From Tsukamurella paurometabola (GTDB lineage: Bacteria > Actinomycetota > Actinomycetes > Mycobacteriales > Mycobacteriaceae): DNA of 64,000 nt. A model generated the notes under the pieces. That model was not told where the DNA came from, searched no databases, and saw nothing but the letters and a program-made list of their open reading frames with translations. Position 1 is the first letter of the stretch. Every line of letters begins with the position of its first letter. Made by a program: the position numbers and the translations under genes. The stretch is from the NCBI RefSeq assembly GCF_900631615.1, contig NZ_LR131273.1, positions 4,248,850-4,312,849 on the forward strand, written 5' to 3'. Positions 43,639-53,022 of the stretch are shown in pieces.

Positions 43639-44688
43639 CTAGAAGTCGACAGGCGCGGGAGCGATCTCGTCGGCGTCGGCGGTGACATCGGCACCCACGC
43701 CGAGCTTCTCCTTGATCCGCTTTTCGATCTCGTCGCGGATGTCGGGGTTCTCGATCAGGAACTTGCGCGCGTTCTCCTTGCCCTGGCCCAGCTGATCACC
43801 GTCGTACGTGTACCAGGAGCCGGACTTGCGGATGAAGCCCTCGGTGACGCCCATGTCGATGATGGAGCCCTCGCGGCTGATGCCCTGGCCGTAGACGATG
43901 TCGAACTCGGCCTGCTTGAACGGCGGCGAGACCTTGTTCTTGACCACCTTGACGCGGGTGCGGTTGCCCACGGCGTCCGTGCCGTCCTTGAGGGTCTCGA
44001 TGCGGCGCACATCCAGACGGACCGAGGCGTAGAACTTCAGCGCCTTACCGCCCGTGGTGGTCTCGGGCGAGCCGAACATGACGCCGATCTTCTCGCGCAG
44101 CTGATTGATGAAGATGGCGGTGGTGCCCGAGTTGTTCAGCGCGCCGGTCATCTTGCGGAGCGCCTGGCTCATGAGGCGGGCCTGCAGGCCGACGTGACTG
44201 TCACCCATCTCGCCCTCGATCTCGGCCTTGGGAACCAGGGCCGCCACCGAGTCGATCACGATGATGTCGAGTGCGCCGGAGCGGATCAGCATGTCCGCGA
44301 TCTCCAGCGCCTGCTCACCCGTATCCGGCTGCGAGACGAGCAGCGCGTCGGTATCCACGCCGAGCTTCGCGGCGTAGTCGGGATCGAGGGCGTGCTCCGC
44401 GTCGATGAAGGCCGCGATGCCGCCGTTGCGCTGCGCCTCGGCGACCGCGTGCAGCGCCACCGTCGTCTTACCCGAGGACTCGGGGCCGTAGACCTCGATG
44501 ACGCGGCCGCGCGGCAGGCCGCCGATGCCGAGCGCCACGTCCAGCGCGATGGAGCCGGTGGGGATCACTGCGATGGGCTGGCGCACCTCGTCCCCGAGGC
44601 GCATGACCGAGCCCTTGCCGTAGTTCTTGTCGATCTGGGCGAGCGCCAGCTCGAGGGCCTTATCGCGATCCGCGGGTGCAGGTGCCAT
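43639..44688 (-). CDS. recA: RecA recombinase
   Basis: A 349-residue RecA. The P-loop GPESSGKTT with Lys74 is followed by [13 protein letters not shown], the loop L1/L2 parts ([14 protein letters not shown] and the [16 protein letters not shown] region) and a normal acidic C-terminus. It promotes strand exchange and triggers LexA cleavage. Unlike M. tuberculosis recA it carries no intein. ATG 44688 has GGAGAG upstream. The promoter region contains both a LexA box and a RecA-NDp (PafBC)-type motif. It is followed by recX. Confidence 0.97.
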   Translation of the reverse strand: MAPAPADRDKALELALAQIDKNYGKGSVMRLGDEVRQPIAVIPTGSIALDVALGIGGLPRGRVIEVYGPESSGKTTVALHAVAEAQRNGGIAAFIDAEHALDPDYAAKLGVDTDALLVSQPDTGEQALEIADMLIRSGALDIIVIDSVAALVPKAEIEGEMGDSHVGLQARLMSQALRKMTGALNNSGTTAIFINQLREKIGVMFGSPETTTGGKALKFYASVRLDVRRIETLKDGTDAVGNRTRVKVVKNKVSPPFKQAEFDIVYGQGISREGSIIDMGVTEGFIRKSGSWYTYDGDQLGQGKENARKFLIENPDIRDEIEKRIKEKLGVGADVTADADEIAPAPVDF

Positions 44689-44754
44689 GGGACTCTCCGT
44701 CCTTCGGGCCGGGGTGGGAAGTACCGCCGGCGCTGGGTTCTACTGTTGCTACGG

Positions 44755-44777
44755 ACGCTAGAGGGACCCTCTGACAA
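44755..44777 (-). promoter_or_regulatory. RecA-NDp (PafBC-type) promoter of recA
   Basis: On the minus strand TTGTCAGAGG is followed by seven bases and TAGCGT. This matches, up to one base in spacing, the LexA-independent damage promoter of mycobacterial recA and the motif upstream of the LysM gene at 22758-22780. Confidence 0.65.
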
Positions 44778-44843
44778 GTTCTCGCATCCACATCGGGCGC
44801 GCTCTCGCCGGCTCACTTTCACGTCGAACACCGTCGACTATAG

Positions 44844-44859
44844 GCGAACCTGCGTTCGA
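44844..44859. promoter_or_regulatory. LexA box upstream of recA
   Basis: GCGAAC-CTGC-GTTCGA fits the actinobacterial SOS consensus with one change. It lies 156 bases before the recA start. Confidence 0.75.
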
Positions 44860-45018
44860 AGCAAGCATCGAACGCGCGACACGCCGCAGCGCGTCGGCAG
44901 TCACCGGCGGGCTCAGCCGAACTACCCTCGCGACCTGCGGAACTGCGCCGATCGGCGGCCACGCCGCGCAGCTGACCGTAGACATCAGGTGATGGTTGAG
45001 CGTGCTGATGCCGAGTGG

Positions 45019-45831
45019 CTAGCGCCGTGCGACCACGGCGTGAAATGGCACGGCTATCCGAAGCGCACCCCGGGCGAGTGCATCGTCGACAGTGCTCCGA
45101 ACATCCGCGAGGTCGGACGCGGACAACGCCTGCGCAGCCGAGGCATTCACCCCTGCAGCGACGCCCTGCACGAGTTCGGGCGCGAAGTCGGTGAGCACGG
45201 TCGCCCGCCGGTCGAGGACCGTCAGCCCGGCAGCCTCCAGGTAGTCGCCGAGGCGCCCGCCTGCGCCTTGATTGGCAGTGAACGGTAGCCGAACGCGCGC
45301 GCGAACGTCGAGCAGGCGGCGAGTCGCCCGCTCGTCGTCGTCGACCCGGATCTCCAGGCTCGACCAGTCCGAGTCGGTCAGCGCGACGATCCCATCGCCT
45401 CGCACCGCCCGCGCGTATTCCCGCACCGCGTCGGCCGGTTCCTGACCGAGATGCTGCAGGACCCGCTCACAGACCACCGCGTCGACCGCACCATCGGGGA
45501 CCGGAAGCGCGGTTGCCTCACCCGCCGCGACCAGGACTCCCTCCGCCCGGCTCAGCCGCCGCCGGGCAACGTGCGCCATCGGAGGATTCAGGTCGAGGCC
45601 GATGGCCCTGCCGCCCGGAGCCACGAGACGGGTCAGCTCGCCGAGTTCATCACCGGTGCCGCAGCCCACGTCGATGACCGTCGAACCCGGTCCGATCGCG
45701 AGGCGCGCACGAACCCACTCCCGCGTCGCGCGAACGACGTCCATCCGTCCCTGTCGGTCCAGGGCCGTGACGAAACCGTCGACACTCGCAGTCGACATCC
45801 GTTCGGCCCAGCTGCTCCCACTCTCGCCCAC
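45019..45831 (-). CDS. class I SAM-dependent methyltransferase (UbiE/COQ5-like)
   Basis: A 270-residue methyltransferase. Motif I VIDVGCGTGDELG is near residues 52-64, motif II AIGLDLNPPM near 75 and the post-I region EATALPVPDGAVDAVVCERVLQHL near 103-126. It would methylate a small molecule; the C-terminal half is variable and gives no hint about it. GTG 45831 follows TAGGAT by six bases and has no ribosome-binding site. It stands alone between the oxidoreductase and recA. Confidence 0.82.
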   Translation of the reverse strand: MGESGSSWAERMSTASVDGFVTALDRQGRMDVVRATREWVRARLAIGPGSTVIDVGCGTGDELGELTRLVAPGGRAIGLDLNPPMAHVARRRLSRAEGVLVAAGEATALPVPDGAVDAVVCERVLQHLGQEPADAVREYARAVRGDGIVALTDSDWSSLEIRVDDDERATRRLLDVRARVRLPFTANQGAGGRLGDYLEAAGLTVLDRRATVLTDFAPELVQGVAAGVNASAAQALSASDLADVRSTVDDALARGALRIAVPFHAVVARR

Positions 45832-45837
45832 GCCCGG

Positions 45838-45843
45838 ATCCTA
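45838..45843 (-). promoter_or_regulatory. -10 box of methyltransferase gene, leaderless type
   Basis: Minus-strand TAGGAT, six bases, GTG 45831. Confidence 0.55.
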
Positions 45844-45861
45844 GCGAGAGCAGCCCCGAAA

Positions 45862-45902
45862 CGACGGTGACCGCCTCTCCGGCGGGGGGACGGTCACCGT
45901 CG
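45862..45902 (-). terminator. hairpin terminator after the ferredoxin oxidoreductase gene
   Basis: Outer arms CGACGGTGACCG and CGGTCACCGTCG pair over 12 bp and enclose a second stem CCGCC/GGCGG. The core resembles the two hairpins around the membrane gene at 13.2-13.9 kb. Confidence 0.75.
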
Positions 45903-45919
45903 AACCAGGGCGGGCGGGG

Positions 45920-48900
45920 CTACCAGCCCAGCTTCTCCAGCTGCGCCTGGACGGCGGCGCGGTACTTCTCGACGTTGCCGGTCTTGACCGACTCGTAGCC
46001 GCGGACCATGTCCGGCAGCTCGGCCAGGGCGACGACCTGCTCGCGCTGCTGCTCCGCGACGCGACCACCCTCGGCGGCGGCGATCATCAGGCCCACCAGC
46101 GCGCGGTACTCGGCGATGAGCGAGCGTTCCATACGGCGCATCTCGGTCATCCCGAAGACGTCGAGCCTGGTGCCGCGCAGGCGCTTCATCTTGGCCAGCG
46201 TCTTCATGCCCGGGTTCACCCACTCGCCCAGGGCGAGCTTGTTCTTCAGGCCCATCTCACGCAGCGTCGGCGGGTGCAGGCGGATCGCCTTCTTGGCGTC
46301 GGGACCGAACTCGTCGGCGACCTGCGCCGCGAAGCCGGCGTCCTGCGAGAGCCGCGCCACCTCGTACTCGTCCTTGTAGGCCATGAGCTTGTGCAGATTG
46401 TGCGCGACGGCCGCGGTCAGGTCCTCCGAGCCCCAGCTCCGCTCCGCGCGGAACACGCGGGCCACGTCGTCCACGTACCGCTGCGCGTACGCCTTGTCCT
46501 GGTACGCGACGAGCTCGTCGACGCGGATTCCGACCTGGCGCAGCAGCTCCTCCGAACCGCCGTCGAGCGCGGCGACCAGCCCCTTGGCGAACGCGCTGAC
46601 CGGGGCCGGGGCGGGCACGGGGTGCAGCGCCTCGATCGCCGCCTTCACGCCCGCCGGGTCCGAGACCGACTGGCGGCCACGGCGGAAGGCCTGCAGGTTC
46701 TTCTCCACGGCCACGCCGTTGAGCTCGATGGCCCGCTCGATCGACGCGGAGCTGATCGGCAGCGCGCCGGTCTGGAACGCAGCGCCGACCATGAACAGGT
46801 TGGCGTACTGCTCGTCGCCGAACAGCTGCAGGGTCAGGTCGCCCGGATCGAGGTAGACGGTGCGCAGCGACGCGCGGTCGATGGCCTCGTGGATGCTCCG
46901 CGCGTCGGGGTAGCCGACCGAGGTGTCGATCACCATCTGACCGGTGGGCACCTCGGTGGTGGAGACGATCGAGGTGGTGCGCTCCGGCGAGGCCACCTTG
47001 AGGTTCGCCGGGTCGACGCCGACGAGACTGTCGCACGACAGGTACACGTCGCAGTCGCCCGAGGCGACCTTCGCGGCCTGGTCGACGTACGTCGCGGAGA
47101 CCTTGATGTCGGAGACCACGGCGCCGCCCTTCTGGGCCATGCCGGTCATGTCGACGGTGCGCGCGGAGTGACCGTCGAGCACCGTGGCGGTGGCCAGGAT
47201 CTGCGAGACCGTGACCACGCCCGTACCGCCGATGCCGGTGATGCGGATCGCCATGCCGTCGGCCTCGCGGCGGGCCTTCTTCGGCTGCGGGATCGACTCG
47301 GCGGTGATGTCGGGCACCGACTTGCGGACCTTCCCGACCTCACCCGGGGTGACCGTCACGAACGACGGGCAGTCGCCCTTGAGGCACGAGAAGTCGAGGT
47401 TGCACGAGCTCTGATCGATCCGGGTCTTGCGGCCGAACTCGGTCTCCACCGGGTGCACCGACAGGCAGTTGCTCTTCTGGCCGCAGTCGCCGCAGCCCTC
47501 GCAGATGCGCTCGTTGATGACCACGCGCTGGTTCGGCGTCGGGTACTTGCCGCGCTTGCGCTTGCGCCGCTTCTCCGCGGCGCAGTGCTGGTCGTGCACG
47601 AGGACGGTGACGCCGGCGATATCGGCGAGCTCCCGCTGCACGTCGAGGGTGTCGGCGCGGTCGCGGACCTCGATGCCCTTCGGCAGCCCGAGGGCCTTGG
47701 TGCGCTTCGGATCGTCGGAGGTCACGACCACCTTGCTGACGCGCTCCGCGAGCAGCAGCGTGCAGATCTGCGGGAGCGTCATCTCGCCGACGGGGTCCTG
47801 GCCGCCCGTCATGGCGACGGTGCCGTTGAACAGCAGCTTGTAGGTGATCCGCTCCCCCGACGCCACGGACTGGCGCAGTGCGAGCGAACCCGAGTGCATG
47901 AACGTGCCGTCGCCGATGTTCTGCACGAAGTGCTTCTCGGTGACGAACGGGGCCATGCCGACCCACTGCGCGCCCTCGCCGCCCATCTGGCTGACGCCGG
48001 TGATGTCGCCGACCTGCTGCGGGTCCATGAGCAGCACCATGGCGTGGCAGCCGATACCGGCGCCGACCAGCGTGTCGTCGGCGACCTTGGTGGAGGTGTT
48101 GTGCGGGCAGCCCGAGCAGAAGTAGGGGCTGCGCGCGGCGAGCGGCAGCTCGATGCGTGTGCGGACCTGGGCCTTGCGGTCCAGCCAGTCCTTGGCGGCG
48201 GGCACGTGGTGCACGCGGGCGAGGCGCTGCGCCAGACCGCGGGAGACGGAGTCGACGTCCAGCTCGCCGAAGCGGGAGAACAGCGTCGAGCCGTCCTCGT
48301 TCGCCTTGCCCACGATGTTCGGTGCGCCGGGGTGCCGGAACAGGATGTCGCGCATCATGGTCTCGAGGAAGTCGCGCTTCTCCTCGACGACGATGACCTC
48401 GTCGAGCCCGTCGATGAACTCGTGCAGGATCTGCCGCTCGAACGGGTAGACCATGCCCATCTTGAGGATGCGGATGCCCAGGCGGTTGAGCTCGCCGTCC
48501 TCGATGCCGATGAGCCGCAGCGACTCGCGCACGTCGAGGTAGGTCTTGCCGGCGCAGACGATGCCGATCCGGTCGTCGCTGGAGCGCACCGTGATCCGGT
48601 TGAGCCGGTTGATCCGCGCGTACTCCGTGGCACGGGGCATGCGGACGGTGAGCTGGTTCTGCTCGAGCTCCATCAGCTTCGCGCCGAGCAGCTGGCCGGA
48701 CGGCACGTGCGGGCTGGTGCCCAGGTCCCCGTAGACGGGCAGGATGCGGTCGGGGTGCACGTCCGCGGTGGACGAACCGTCCGCGACGTGCGCGGAGATC
48801 TTCAGCGAGGTCCACAGGCCCGAGACGCGCGACATGATCGCCGCGTGCACCCCGAGGTCGAGGATGTCCTGCGAGTCGGCCGGGTAGAGGATCGGCATGT

Positions 48901-49504
48901 AGAGGTCGGCCAGCGACATCTCGGAGGCGCACGGCACCGTCGAGCTCTTGGCGCCCGGGTCGTCGCCGACGAGGGCGACCGCGCCGCCCGTGGGGTGGGT
49001 GCCGATCATGTTGGCGTGTCGCAGCGCGTCGGTCGCGCGGTCGAGGCCGGGGGCCTTGCCGTACCAGTAGCCGGTCACGCCGTCGAGGCCGCGGTCGAGG
49101 TGCCCGACCTGCGCCGCGATCTGCGAACCCATGACCGACGTGGCGGCCAGCTCCTCGTTGAGGCCGGGGCGGTGGACGATGTCGAAGTCCTTGAGGTACT
49201 TCGTGCGCTTGGCGATCTCCAGGTCGTAGCCCGCGAGCGGCGAGCCCTCGTAGCCGGAGATGAACGAGCCCGTCTTGAGATTCTGGCGGCGGTCGAGCCG
49301 CGCCCGGTCGCGCACCATGCGGACCAGGGCCTGAATACCCGTGAGGTAGATCGTGCCCTCTTCGCGCGTGTACCGATCGTCCAGCGAGAAGGACTCGACC
49401 GAGGCGGACTGCCCGCCCCGGGGATCGGCGTCGTGCCGGCCCGCCTGCGTGGCATCGGTGCCGCCGGGAAGCTTCTCGATCGGCGAATTGGCGTCAAGGG
49501 TCAC
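45920..49504 (-). CDS. indolepyruvate ferredoxin oxidoreductase, fused alpha-beta-gamma form
   Basis: A 1194-residue 2-oxoacid:ferredoxin oxidoreductase that oxidises aryl-pyruvates to aryl-acetyl-CoA and reduces ferredoxin. The N-terminal pyrimidine domain starts YLTGIQALVRMVRDRARLD; the TPP-binding domain contains YFCSGCPHNTSTKV and NIGDGTFMHSGSLALRQS; a 4Fe-4S site C-E-G-C-G-D-C lies near residue 676; the gamma part begins RITGIGGTGVVTVSQIL near 776, with a C-terminal DUF6537-type domain. GTG 49504 (protein VTLDANS) has GGTGG five bases upstream; GTG 49513 is an alternative. It is divergent from the emb gene. Role: aromatic amino-acid breakdown. Confidence 0.92.
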   Translation of the reverse strand: MTLDANSPIEKLPGGTDATQAGRHDADPRGGQSASVESFSLDDRYTREEGTIYLTGIQALVRMVRDRARLDRRQNLKTGSFISGYEGSPLAGYDLEIAKRTKYLKDFDIVHRPGLNEELAATSVMGSQIAAQVGHLDRGLDGVTGYWYGKAPGLDRATDALRHANMIGTHPTGGAVALVGDDPGAKSSTVPCASEMSLADLYMPILYPADSQDILDLGVHAAIMSRVSGLWTSLKISAHVADGSSTADVHPDRILPVYGDLGTSPHVPSGQLLGAKLMELEQNQLTVRMPRATEYARINRLNRITVRSSDDRIGIVCAGKTYLDVRESLRLIGIEDGELNRLGIRILKMGMVYPFERQILHEFIDGLDEVIVVEEKRDFLETMMRDILFRHPGAPNIVGKANEDGSTLFSRFGELDVDSVSRGLAQRLARVHHVPAAKDWLDRKAQVRTRIELPLAARSPYFCSGCPHNTSTKVADDTLVGAGIGCHAMVLLMDPQQVGDITGVSQMGGEGAQWVGMAPFVTEKHFVQNIGDGTFMHSGSLALRQSVASGERITYKLLFNGTVAMTGGQDPVGEMTLPQICTLLLAERVSKVVVTSDDPKRTKALGLPKGIEVRDRADTLDVQRELADIAGVTVLVHDQHCAAEKRRKRKRGKYPTPNQRVVINERICEGCGDCGQKSNCLSVHPVETEFGRKTRIDQSSCNLDFSCLKGDCPSFVTVTPGEVGKVRKSVPDITAESIPQPKKARREADGMAIRITGIGGTGVVTVSQILATATVLDGHSARTVDMTGMAQKGGAVVSDIKVSATYVDQAAKVASGDCDVYLSCDSLVGVDPANLKVASPERTTSIVSTTEVPTGQMVIDTSVGYPDARSIHEAIDRASLRTVYLDPGDLTLQLFGDEQYANLFMVGAAFQTGALPISSASIERAIELNGVAVEKNLQAFRRGRQSVSDPAGVKAAIEALHPVPAPAPVSAFAKGLVAALDGGSEELLRQVGIRVDELVAYQDKAYAQRYVDDVARVFRAERSWGSEDLTAAVAHNLHKLMAYKDEYEVARLSQDAGFAAQVADEFGPDAKKAIRLHPPTLREMGLKNKLALGEWVNPGMKTLAKMKRLRGTRLDVFGMTEMRRMERSLIAEYRALVGLMIAAAEGGRVAEQQREQVVALAELPDMVRGYESVKTGNVEKYRAAVQAQLEKLGW

Positions 49505-49663
49505 TGAAACCACCGTGCTTTCTTTCAATACGCCCTGCTCCAGGGGTGGCGGAACGAGGCGTGGGCTGTGTCGGTGGTCACAGCATAGCCGCAGATACGA
49601 CATAATTCACAGCTGTCTCGGGCGACTCGCCGCGCGCCGACCGGACCCGCCGGTCCGGGCCGA

Positions 49664-49669
49664 TACCCT
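49664..49669 (+). promoter_or_regulatory. -10 box of emb gene, near-leaderless type
   Basis: TACCCT lies eight bases before GTG 49678. A short hairpin (CCGGACC/GGTCCGG, 49641-49658) sits just upstream. Confidence 0.4.
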
Positions 49670-49677
49670 GACTGATC

Positions 49678-52600
49678 GTGAACCTCCGAATCGCCCGGAT
49701 CGCCGCCGTCGTCGCCGGCCTGATCGGCCTGGTGCTCGCCCTCGCGACGCCGCTGCTGCCGATCAAGCAGACCGCCGTGACGATCGACTGGCCGCAGTCC
49801 GGATCGCTCGCACCGGTCACCGCGCCGCTCACGATGTACAAGCCGCTGGAGGTGGATGCGACGATCCCCTGCTCGGTCGCAGCGGCGGCACCGTCGGACA
49901 GGCAGACGGTGCTCGCGGCCACGACGCCCCCGCCCGCCGGGGACCGGGCGCGCACGGCCGGGCTGTACGTCACCGTCGACGGCGAGGCCCTGACGGTCCG
50001 CTCCCGCGGCGCGCTGGTGCACCACGTCCCGCGCGCCGACCTGGCACGGTGCGGCGAACTGCGGATCGCGGTCGACGCCGACCACGCGTTCGCCGCCGCC
50101 ACCGGCATCTCCGGCCAGGGCGACGTCCGCGGCGACCTCCGGCCCCAGGTGGTCGGGGTGTTCTCCGATCTGCCCGCCGACCTGCAGGGCCCGACACCGA
50201 AGCTCACCATCGACGTCGACTCCCGCTACACCTCCTCCCCGTCGGTGCTCAAGGGCATCGCGATCCTCGTCGGGGTGGCCTGCGTCGTCGTCTCCCTGCT
50301 CGCGCTGGCGCTCCTCGACCGTGCCGACGGGCGGCGCCGCGGTCGGCTGTTCCCCCGCAGCTGGCGGCAGGTGCGCCTCGCCGATGTCGCGGTCGTCGGG
50401 AGCCTGTTGGCCTGGCACATCGTCGGGGCGCCCACCTCCGACGACGGCTACATCCTCGGGATGATCAAGGCCGCGCCGCACTCCGGCTACATGCCCGAGG
50501 TCTTCCGGTACTACGACGCCCCGTACGCGCCCTTCGGCATGCCGTTCTACGTGGTCTCGTGGATGGCGGACCTCAGCGTGTCGAGCCCGTGGCTGCGGCT
50601 GCCCGCGCTGCTCTCCGGGATCCTGGCGTGGTTCCTGCTCTCCCGCGAGGTGCTTCCGCGCCTGGGCCTGGACAAGCGGCGCTCCGCAGGGGACTACTCG
50701 CGGGCGCTGTGGGCCATGGCGGCCGTGTTCACGCTGTTCTGGCTCACCTACAACCCCGGCCTGCGCCCGGAGCCCATCGTCGCGGTCGGCACCGTCGTCA
50801 CCTGGTGCCTGGTCGAGCGGAGCGTCGCCACCCGCCGCCTGGCCCCCGCGGGCGTCGGCCTCGTCGTGGCCGGCCTGACCGTCTCCGCCGCCCCGACGGG
50901 CAGCTTCGCTTTCGTCGTCTTCCTCGTCGCGGCCGCGCCGCTGTGGCGGGCCGTCGTCGCGCACGTGCGGGCCAACGGCTACGCCGCGACACTGCTCACG
51001 CTGGGTGCCGCGGGCGCCTCCGTGCTGTTCCTCGTCTTCGCCGATCACGGCCTCGTGGAGATGCTGCAATCCACGAAGCTGCTCGGCGACGTCGGGCCGA
51101 GCGAGCCGTGGCACCGCGAGATCATCCGGTACGAGGCCCTCTTCCAGCAGAACCCCAACGGCTCGGTGGCCCGACGGTTCGCGATGCTCGCGCTGTTCCT
51201 GGGCGCCGCGATCGTGACGACGCTGCTGCTGTGGCGCCGCCGGATCCCCGGGGTCGCCACCGGACCGGCGCGGCGCGTGGTCGCGGCCATCGGCGTTTCG
51301 CTGCTGGTCATGGCTTTCAACCCGACGAAGTGGACCCACCATTTCGGCGCCTTCGCGACGCTCGGCGCGATGGTCGCCGCGATCGCCGTGGTCGCGATCG
51401 GGCCCCGCTCGATCCGACGGCCCCAGTTCCGCCTGCTGGCGCTCGCGGCCGTCGCGGGCTGCGCGACCCTCGCGTTCGAGTCGACCAACGGCTGGTTCTA
51501 CCCGGGCAACTTCGGTATCCCGTGGGGCGGCGCGGACCCCGCGGTCGCGGGTGTGAAGATCGCGACCGTCTTCGGTGCGGCCACCGTGGTGCTGCTCCTC
51601 GCCGCGCTGGTGGTGCACGTGACGGGCTGGGTGCCGCCCGTCCCCGCGATCGCAGGCCGGCTGCCCGGCGTCGCGACGCCGATCACCCTGGTCGCGACGC
51701 TGATCATCGCGATGATCGGTGCCACCAACGTCGCGTCGATCATGATCCAGCGGCCCGCCTACTCCTACGGGCAGCAGAACCTGCGTTCGCTCGCCGGTCA
51801 GCCGTGCGGCATGGCCGACGAGGTGCTCGTCGAACGCGACGCCACGGCGGGTGTGCTCGCGCCGATCGGCACCGCGCCCGACCCGCTCGTCGGCGAGCTC
51901 AACGCGAACTTCACGCCGAACGGCATCGCCCCCAGCTTCAGTTCGTCGTCGCGCGGCGCCGCGGACCTGGTGCGCACCGGCGACGCGGACAACACCCCGT
52001 CGAACACGGGCGGCACGGGCGGCGGCACGCTCGACGCGCCCGGCATCAACGGCTCGACCGCGGCACTGCCGTTCGGGCTGGACCCCGCCCGCGTGCCGAT
52101 GGTCGGAAGCCGGCAGACGGGCCCGCAGCACTCCGCGCGCGCGATCTCCAGTTGGTACGCGCTGCCCGCGGGCGGGATCGACCGACTGCTGACGATCAGC
52201 GTCGCGGGCCGGTTCGGCCCCGGCGACCTGCAGCTCGAATTCGGCTCCGGCGAGGGGACGATCACCCCGAACGGCGTGGTCACCCCGATCGACATCGGCC
52301 CCGCGCCGGCGTGGCGCAACCTCCGCGTCCCGGCGGAAGCGGTCCCCGCCGGTGCCACCGCCGTCCGCGTGCGCGCGACGGTCACCGCACCGTCGGAGAG
52401 CACCTGGGTGGCGTACACGCCGCCGCGCGCCCCCAAGCTCGAGACGCTGCAGGAACTGCTGGGCGACGACCCGACGCTCGTGGACTGGGGCGCCGGGATC
52501 GGCTTCCCCTGCCAACGGCAGTGGCGCGAGAACGGCGGCGTCGCGGAGCAGCCGAAGTGGCGCATCCTCCCGGAGCGCGACCTCGCGGCCGCGGCGACCA

Positions 52601-52818
52601 CGACGTGGCAGGGCGGCGATGCGGGCGGGCCGCTGGGGTGGGCGTTGCTGCTCGCCAAGGCGCAGACGGTGCCCACGTACCTCAACCACGATTGGGGCCG
52701 GGAGTGGGGCGCGCTGGAGCGGTACGTGCCCTACGTCGACGCGCCGGCGGCGCAGCAGGGCCGGTCCGAGGTCACGCGGTCCGGGCTGTGGTCGCCGGGG
52801 CCGACGCCCCAGGAGTGA
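49678..52818 (+). CDS. arabinosyltransferase of the EmbA/B/C family
   Basis: A 1046-residue membrane glycosyltransferase of GT-C type that builds arabinan of arabinogalactan or lipoarabinomannan from decaprenyl-phosphoarabinose. After a periplasmic part (residues 30-190) come about 13 membrane helices from residue 200. The catalytic loop APTSDDGYILGMIKAAPHSGYM near 249-270 carries the double Asp of the GT-C motif. The C-terminal 400 residues are the extracytoplasmic carbohydrate-binding domain. No ribosome-binding site is seen. Unusually it stands alone, away from any embCAB/aftA cluster visible here. Emb proteins are the target of ethambutol. Confidence 0.92.
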   Translation: MNLRIARIAAVVAGLIGLVLALATPLLPIKQTAVTIDWPQSGSLAPVTAPLTMYKPLEVDATIPCSVAAAAPSDRQTVLAATTPPPAGDRARTAGLYVTVDGEALTVRSRGALVHHVPRADLARCGELRIAVDADHAFAAATGISGQGDVRGDLRPQVVGVFSDLPADLQGPTPKLTIDVDSRYTSSPSVLKGIAILVGVACVVVSLLALALLDRADGRRRGRLFPRSWRQVRLADVAVVGSLLAWHIVGAPTSDDGYILGMIKAAPHSGYMPEVFRYYDAPYAPFGMPFYVVSWMADLSVSSPWLRLPALLSGILAWFLLSREVLPRLGLDKRRSAGDYSRALWAMAAVFTLFWLTYNPGLRPEPIVAVGTVVTWCLVERSVATRRLAPAGVGLVVAGLTVSAAPTGSFAFVVFLVAAAPLWRAVVAHVRANGYAATLLTLGAAGASVLFLVFADHGLVEMLQSTKLLGDVGPSEPWHREIIRYEALFQQNPNGSVARRFAMLALFLGAAIVTTLLLWRRRIPGVATGPARRVVAAIGVSLLVMAFNPTKWTHHFGAFATLGAMVAAIAVVAIGPRSIRRPQFRLLALAAVAGCATLAFESTNGWFYPGNFGIPWGGADPAVAGVKIATVFGAATVVLLLAALVVHVTGWVPPVPAIAGRLPGVATPITLVATLIIAMIGATNVASIMIQRPAYSYGQQNLRSLAGQPCGMADEVLVERDATAGVLAPIGTAPDPLVGELNANFTPNGIAPSFSSSSRGAADLVRTGDADNTPSNTGGTGGGTLDAPGINGSTAALPFGLDPARVPMVGSRQTGPQHSARAISSWYALPAGGIDRLLTISVAGRFGPGDLQLEFGSGEGTITPNGVVTPIDIGPAPAWRNLRVPAEAVPAGATAVRVRATVTAPSESTWVAYTPPRAPKLETLQELLGDDPTLVDWGAGIGFPCQRQWRENGGVAEQPKWRILPERDLAAAATTTWQGGDAGGPLGWALLLAKAQTVPTYLNHDWGREWGALERYVPYVDAPAAQQGRSEVTRSGLWSPGPTPQE

Positions 52819-53010
52819 CTACCAGCGGGACCTCGGAACATCGAATTCCACGCAGAGGGCCCGCCACACGTCCCGCGGGTCGACGCCGGACTCGATGGCC
52901 TGATCGCCGGTGGCGCCGAATTCGGTGAGCCGGTGGTCGCGCATCAGGGTGTCGCCGCGGAGGGCGCCGAACTCGGCGTAGAGCAGTTCGCGGAAGTCGG
53001 TGAGGCGCAC
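52819..53010 (-). CDS. DUF3046 small protein (Rv2738c-like)
   Basis: A 63-residue protein that begins MRLTDFRELLYAEFGALRGD and ends DVPRSRW, the whole of the DUF3046 family. It lies next to recA/recX in many actinobacteria and its task is unknown. The GTG at 53010 follows a TAACCT -10 box by six bases; no ribosome-binding site is seen. Its stop abuts the emb stop (convergent, adjacent bases). Three conserved features: helix with Trp49-like, two Asp/Arg pairs. Confidence 0.85.
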   Translation of the reverse strand: MRLTDFRELLYAEFGALRGDTLMRDHRLTEFGATGDQAIESGVDPRDVWRALCVEFDVPRSRW

Positions 53011-53016
53011 GGCACC

Positions 53017-53022
53017 AGGTTA
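53017..53022 (-). promoter_or_regulatory. -10 box of DUF3046 gene overlapping the glycosyltransferase stop codon
   Basis: Minus-strand TAACCT, six bases, GTG 53010. The first three bases TAA are the stop codon of the upstream glycosyltransferase. Confidence 0.55.

Larger units (their letters stand above)
44689..45018. other. 330-bp non-coding region: recA control region
   Basis: The stretch holds the recA promoter motifs (44755-44777), the LexA box (44844-44859) and, near 44983-44994, a weak hairpin CATCA-GG-TGATG behind the methyltransferase. I see no further gene in it. Confidence 0.6.

Noticed and set aside
43639-44688. Intein in recA
   Set aside because: M. tuberculosis recA has one, but this frame is 349 codons with an uninterrupted RecA core.
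46274-49507. 1077-codon open frame opposite the ferredoxin oxidoreductase gene
   Set aside because: Composition is Arg/Val/Leu/His-rich without domains, while the opposite strand encodes a complete known enzyme.
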